Below are positions 62,111 to 64,000 of a stretch of DNA of 64,000 nucleotides, piece by piece. The position numbers and the translations under genes are program-made. The DNA is from Lysobacterales bacterium (GTDB lineage: Bacteria; Pseudomonadota; Gammaproteobacteria; Xanthomonadales; Xanthomonadaceae). The notes beneath the pieces were generated by a model that saw only the letters and a program-made list of their open reading frames with translations, searched no databases and was not told the DNA's origin. Where the stretch lies: assembly GCA_017302135.1 (NCBI GenBank), contig JAFLDZ010000002.1:62001-126000 (forward strand). Reading direction: 5' to 3'. Positions within the stretch are counted from its first letter, which is position 1; each line of letters starts with the position of its first letter.

Positions 62111-63568
62111 ATGCTCCGCATCCAGGCTGAAGCGCTCACCTACGACGACGTTTCGCTCGTCCCCGCGCATTCGACCGTCCTGCCCAAGGACGTTTCCCTC
62201 GCCACGCGGCTCACCCGTAACCTGCATCTGAACCTGCCTATCGTTTCGGCGGCGATGGATACCGTGACCGAAGCGCGGCTCGCGGTGGCGATGGCGCAGC
62301 TCGGCGGCATCGGCATCGTCCACAAGAACCTGACCCTGGAACAGCAGGCCGCACAGGTCGCCAAGGTCAAGAAATTCGAGGCCGGGGTCATCAAGGAACC
62401 CTTCACGGTCAGCCCCGACACCACCATCGGTGAAGTGCTGAAGCTCACGTGGGCGCGCAACATCTCCGGTGTGCCGGTGGTCGACGGTGGCCGGCTGGTC
62501 GGCATCGTCACCGGGCGCGATATGCGCTTCGAGACGAAACTCGACGATCCGGTCCACCACATCATGACCAAGAAGGATCGCCTGATCACCGTGCGCGAAG
62601 GCGCCAGCGACGAGGAAGTGCTGTCGCTGCTGCACAAGCACCGGATCGAGAAAGTGCTGGTGGTCAACGACGCGTTCGAGTTGCGCGGCCTGATCACCGT
62701 GAAGGACATCCAGAAGAAACGCGACAACCCGAATGCGGCCTACGACGGCAGCGAACGTCTGCTGGTGGGGGCGGCGGTCGGCGTCGGCGGCGATACCGAG
62801 GCGCGGATCGAAGCGCTGGCCGCAGCGGGCGTGGACGTGATCATCGTCGATACCGCGCACGGCCATTCGCAGGGCGTGATCGACCGCGTGCGCTGGGCGA
62901 AGAAAACCTTCCCGCTGCTGCAGGTCATCGGCGGCAACATCGTCACCGGCGATGCCGCGCGCGCGCTGGAAGACGCGGGCGCGGACGCGGTGAAGGTCGG
63001 CGTCGGCCCGGGTTCGATCTGCACCACGCGGATCGTCGCGGGCGTGGGCGTGCCGCAGATCACCGCCGTGTCGATGGTCGCCGAAGCGCTGCAGGATCGC
63101 ATTCCGCTGATCGCCGACGGCGGCATCCGCTACTCGGGCGATATCGGCAAGGCGATCGTCGCCGGTGCGTCGACCGTGATGATCGGCGGCCTGTTCGCCG
63201 GCACCGAGGAAGCCCCGGGCGAAACCGAACTGTTCCAGGGCCGCAGCTACAAGAGCTATCGCGGCATGGGCTCGCTGGGCGCGATGGAAATGGGCTCGAA
63301 AGACCGCTATTTCCAGGATGCCAGCGACGCCGACAAGCTCGTGCCCGAAGGCATCGAAGGCCGCGTGCCGTATCGCGGCCCGCTCGCGAACGTGGTGCAT
63401 CAGCTCGCCGGCGGCCTGCGCGCGACGATGGGGTATGTCGGCAGCGCGACCATCGAAGAGATGCGCAAGAAGCCGGTGTTCGTGAAGGTGACCGGGGCAG
63501 GGCAGCGCGAAAGCCATGTGCATGATGTGCAGATCACGAAAGAGCCGCCGAATTACAGAATGGGTTGA
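62111..63568 (+). CDS. guaB: Inosine-5'-monophosphate dehydrogenase
   Basis: 485 residues: two CBS domains (about 95-210) inserted in a TIM barrel. Active-site Cys 304 lies in [29 protein letters not shown] and the flap [10 protein letters not shown] are conserved. It makes XMP, the first step of GMP synthesis. A TACAAT box 30 bases upstream is a likely -10. guaA follows after about 100 bases. Confidence 0.98.
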   Translation: MLRIQAEALTYDDVSLVPAHSTVLPKDVSLATRLTRNLHLNLPIVSAAMDTVTEARLAVAMAQLGGIGIVHKNLTLEQQAAQVAKVKKFEAGVIKEPFTVSPDTTIGEVLKLTWARNISGVPVVDGGRLVGIVTGRDMRFETKLDDPVHHIMTKKDRLITVREGASDEEVLSLLHKHRIEKVLVVNDAFELRGLITVKDIQKKRDNPNAAYDGSERLLVGAAVGVGGDTEARIEALAAAGVDVIIVDTAHGHSQGVIDRVRWAKKTFPLLQVIGGNIVTGDAARALEDAGADAVKVGVGPGSICTTRIVAGVGVPQITAVSMVAEALQDRIPLIADGGIRYSGDIGKAIVAGASTVMIGGLFAGTEEAPGETELFQGRSYKSYRGMGSLGAMEMGSKDRYFQDASDADKLVPEGIEGRVPYRGPLANVVHQLAGGLRATMGYVGSATIEEMRKKPVFVKVTGAGQRESHVHDVQITKEPPNYRMG

Positions 63569-63586
63569 GCATGATCGACCGCTTTT

Positions 63587-63667
63587 TGTAGGAGCGGCTT
63601 CAGCCGCGAGCTTTTCCGGCAAGGGCGATCGTCGCAACCAGAGCTCGCGGCTGAAGCCGCTCCTACA
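63587..63667. repeat. REP-like inverted pair between guaB and guaA
   Basis: TGTAGGAGCGGCTTCAGCCG... (26 bases, 63587-63612) has a perfect inverted copy at 63642-63667, with 29 bases between. The core GTAGGAGCGGCTTCAGCCGC is of the REP type that is spread by RAYT transposases in Xanthomonads and pseudomonads. Each arm also folds internally (GCGGCTTCAGCCGC). No RAYT gene is in the window. Confidence 0.85.
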
Positions 63668-63675
63668 GAACGAAC

Positions 63676-64000
63676 ATGACCAATCCTCATAGCGACATCC
63701 ACGCCGACGACATCCACGCGCACCGCATCCTGATCCTCGACTTCGGCGCGCAATACACGCAGCTGATCGCGCGGCGCATCCGCGAGATCGGCGTGTACTG
63801 CGAAATCTGGGCGTGGGACCACGATCCGGCCGATATCGCGAAGTTCGCGCCGAAGGGCATCATCCTGTCGGGCGGGCCGGAGTCGACGACCGAGGACGGC
63901 TCGCCGCGCGCGCCGCAGACCGTGTTCGACAGCGGCATGCCGCTGCTGGGCATCTGCTATGGCATGCAGACGATGGCGATGCAGCTCGGCGGCGCGGTCG
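63676..64000 (+). CDS. guaA: GMP synthase (partial, N-terminal glutaminase part)
   Basis: The ATG at 63676 opens a frame of 108 codons to the window edge. [20 protein letters not shown] and [13 protein letters not shown], then [12 protein letters not shown] (nucleophile Cys) are the class I glutamine amidotransferase of GuaA. It aminates XMP to GMP. The gene carries about 18 extra N-terminal residues ([16 protein letters not shown]) before the conserved domain. Confidence 0.96.
   Translation, partial: MTNPHSDIHADDIHAHRILILDFGAQYTQLIARRIREIGVYCEIWAWDHDPADIAKFAPKGIILSGGPESTTEDGSPRAPQTVFDSGMPLLGICYGMQTMAMQLGGAV

Noticed and set aside
1..64000. CRISPR arrays, insertion sequences, prophage or toxin-antitoxin modules
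   Set aside because: No regularly spaced direct repeats, transposase or integrase motifs, phage structural genes or recognisable toxin pairs were seen in any region.

Overview
The window looks like a high-G+C chromosome segment of a Xanthomonadaceae/Lysobacteraceae bacterium (Lysobacter-like). The reasons are the rne/rluC pair, the rpmJ-cmk-rpsA-ihfB-lapA-lapB block, the ndk-rlmN-rodZ and bamB-der blocks, a proline-rich 'transmembrane repetitive' protein beside nfuA, and an ECF sigma factor of the type common in this family. No plasmid, phage, CRISPR or transposase gene was seen. Most of the window is core chromosome. The accessory parts lie mainly between about 1.6 and 12.6 kb.

Layout. 1-1591: partial ECF sigma factor and a divergent LysR regulator. 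1611-3762: an intact tRNA-Ser(UGA) flanked by two broken tRNA-Ser copies, then a membrane/OB-fold protein and a secreted protein of unknown role. 3847-5252 (minus strand): a 32-residue, tryptophan-rich peptide gene that does not appear in standard ORF lists, followed by a cytochrome P450. This looks like a minimal P450-modified RiPP locus and is my main candidate for an undescribed system. 5786-12541: a cyanophycin operon (isoaspartyl dipeptidase, cyanophycinase, cyanophycin synthetase, and a second Mur-ligase-like protein without an ATP-grasp domain). 12649-17958: GacA/UvrY-type response regulator, RNase E, RluC.

18034-23834: YajG-like lipoprotein, an orphan type II thioesterase, a DUF3592 protein, PhhB, NfuA, the proline-rich membrane protein and two c-type cytochromes. 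24155-31942: a MFP-RND-RND efflux operon. 31974-35567: TraB-family membrane protein and an operon for agmatine to putrescine conversion (aguA, aguB). 35770-44512: rpmJ, cmk, rpsA, ihfB, lapA, lapB and three surface-polysaccharide genes ending in galU. 44612-48980: a beta-oxidation operon (thiolase, fused dehydrogenase/hydratase) led by a PsrA-like TetR regulator with a matching palindromic operator.

49242-55425: ndk, rlmN, rodZ, an YfgM-like protein, bamB, der. 55478-58476: molybdenum cofactor genes mobA, moeA and a moeB with an N-terminal rhodanese domain. 58535-61028: DUF2272 protein, alpha/beta hydrolase, DUF1244 protein and a membrane zinc-ribbon protein. 61123-64000: folD, guaB and the start of guaA, with a REP-like inverted repeat between the last two.

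All family assignments were made by reading the sequence, without database searches. Start sites and regulatory sites are inferences unless stated.
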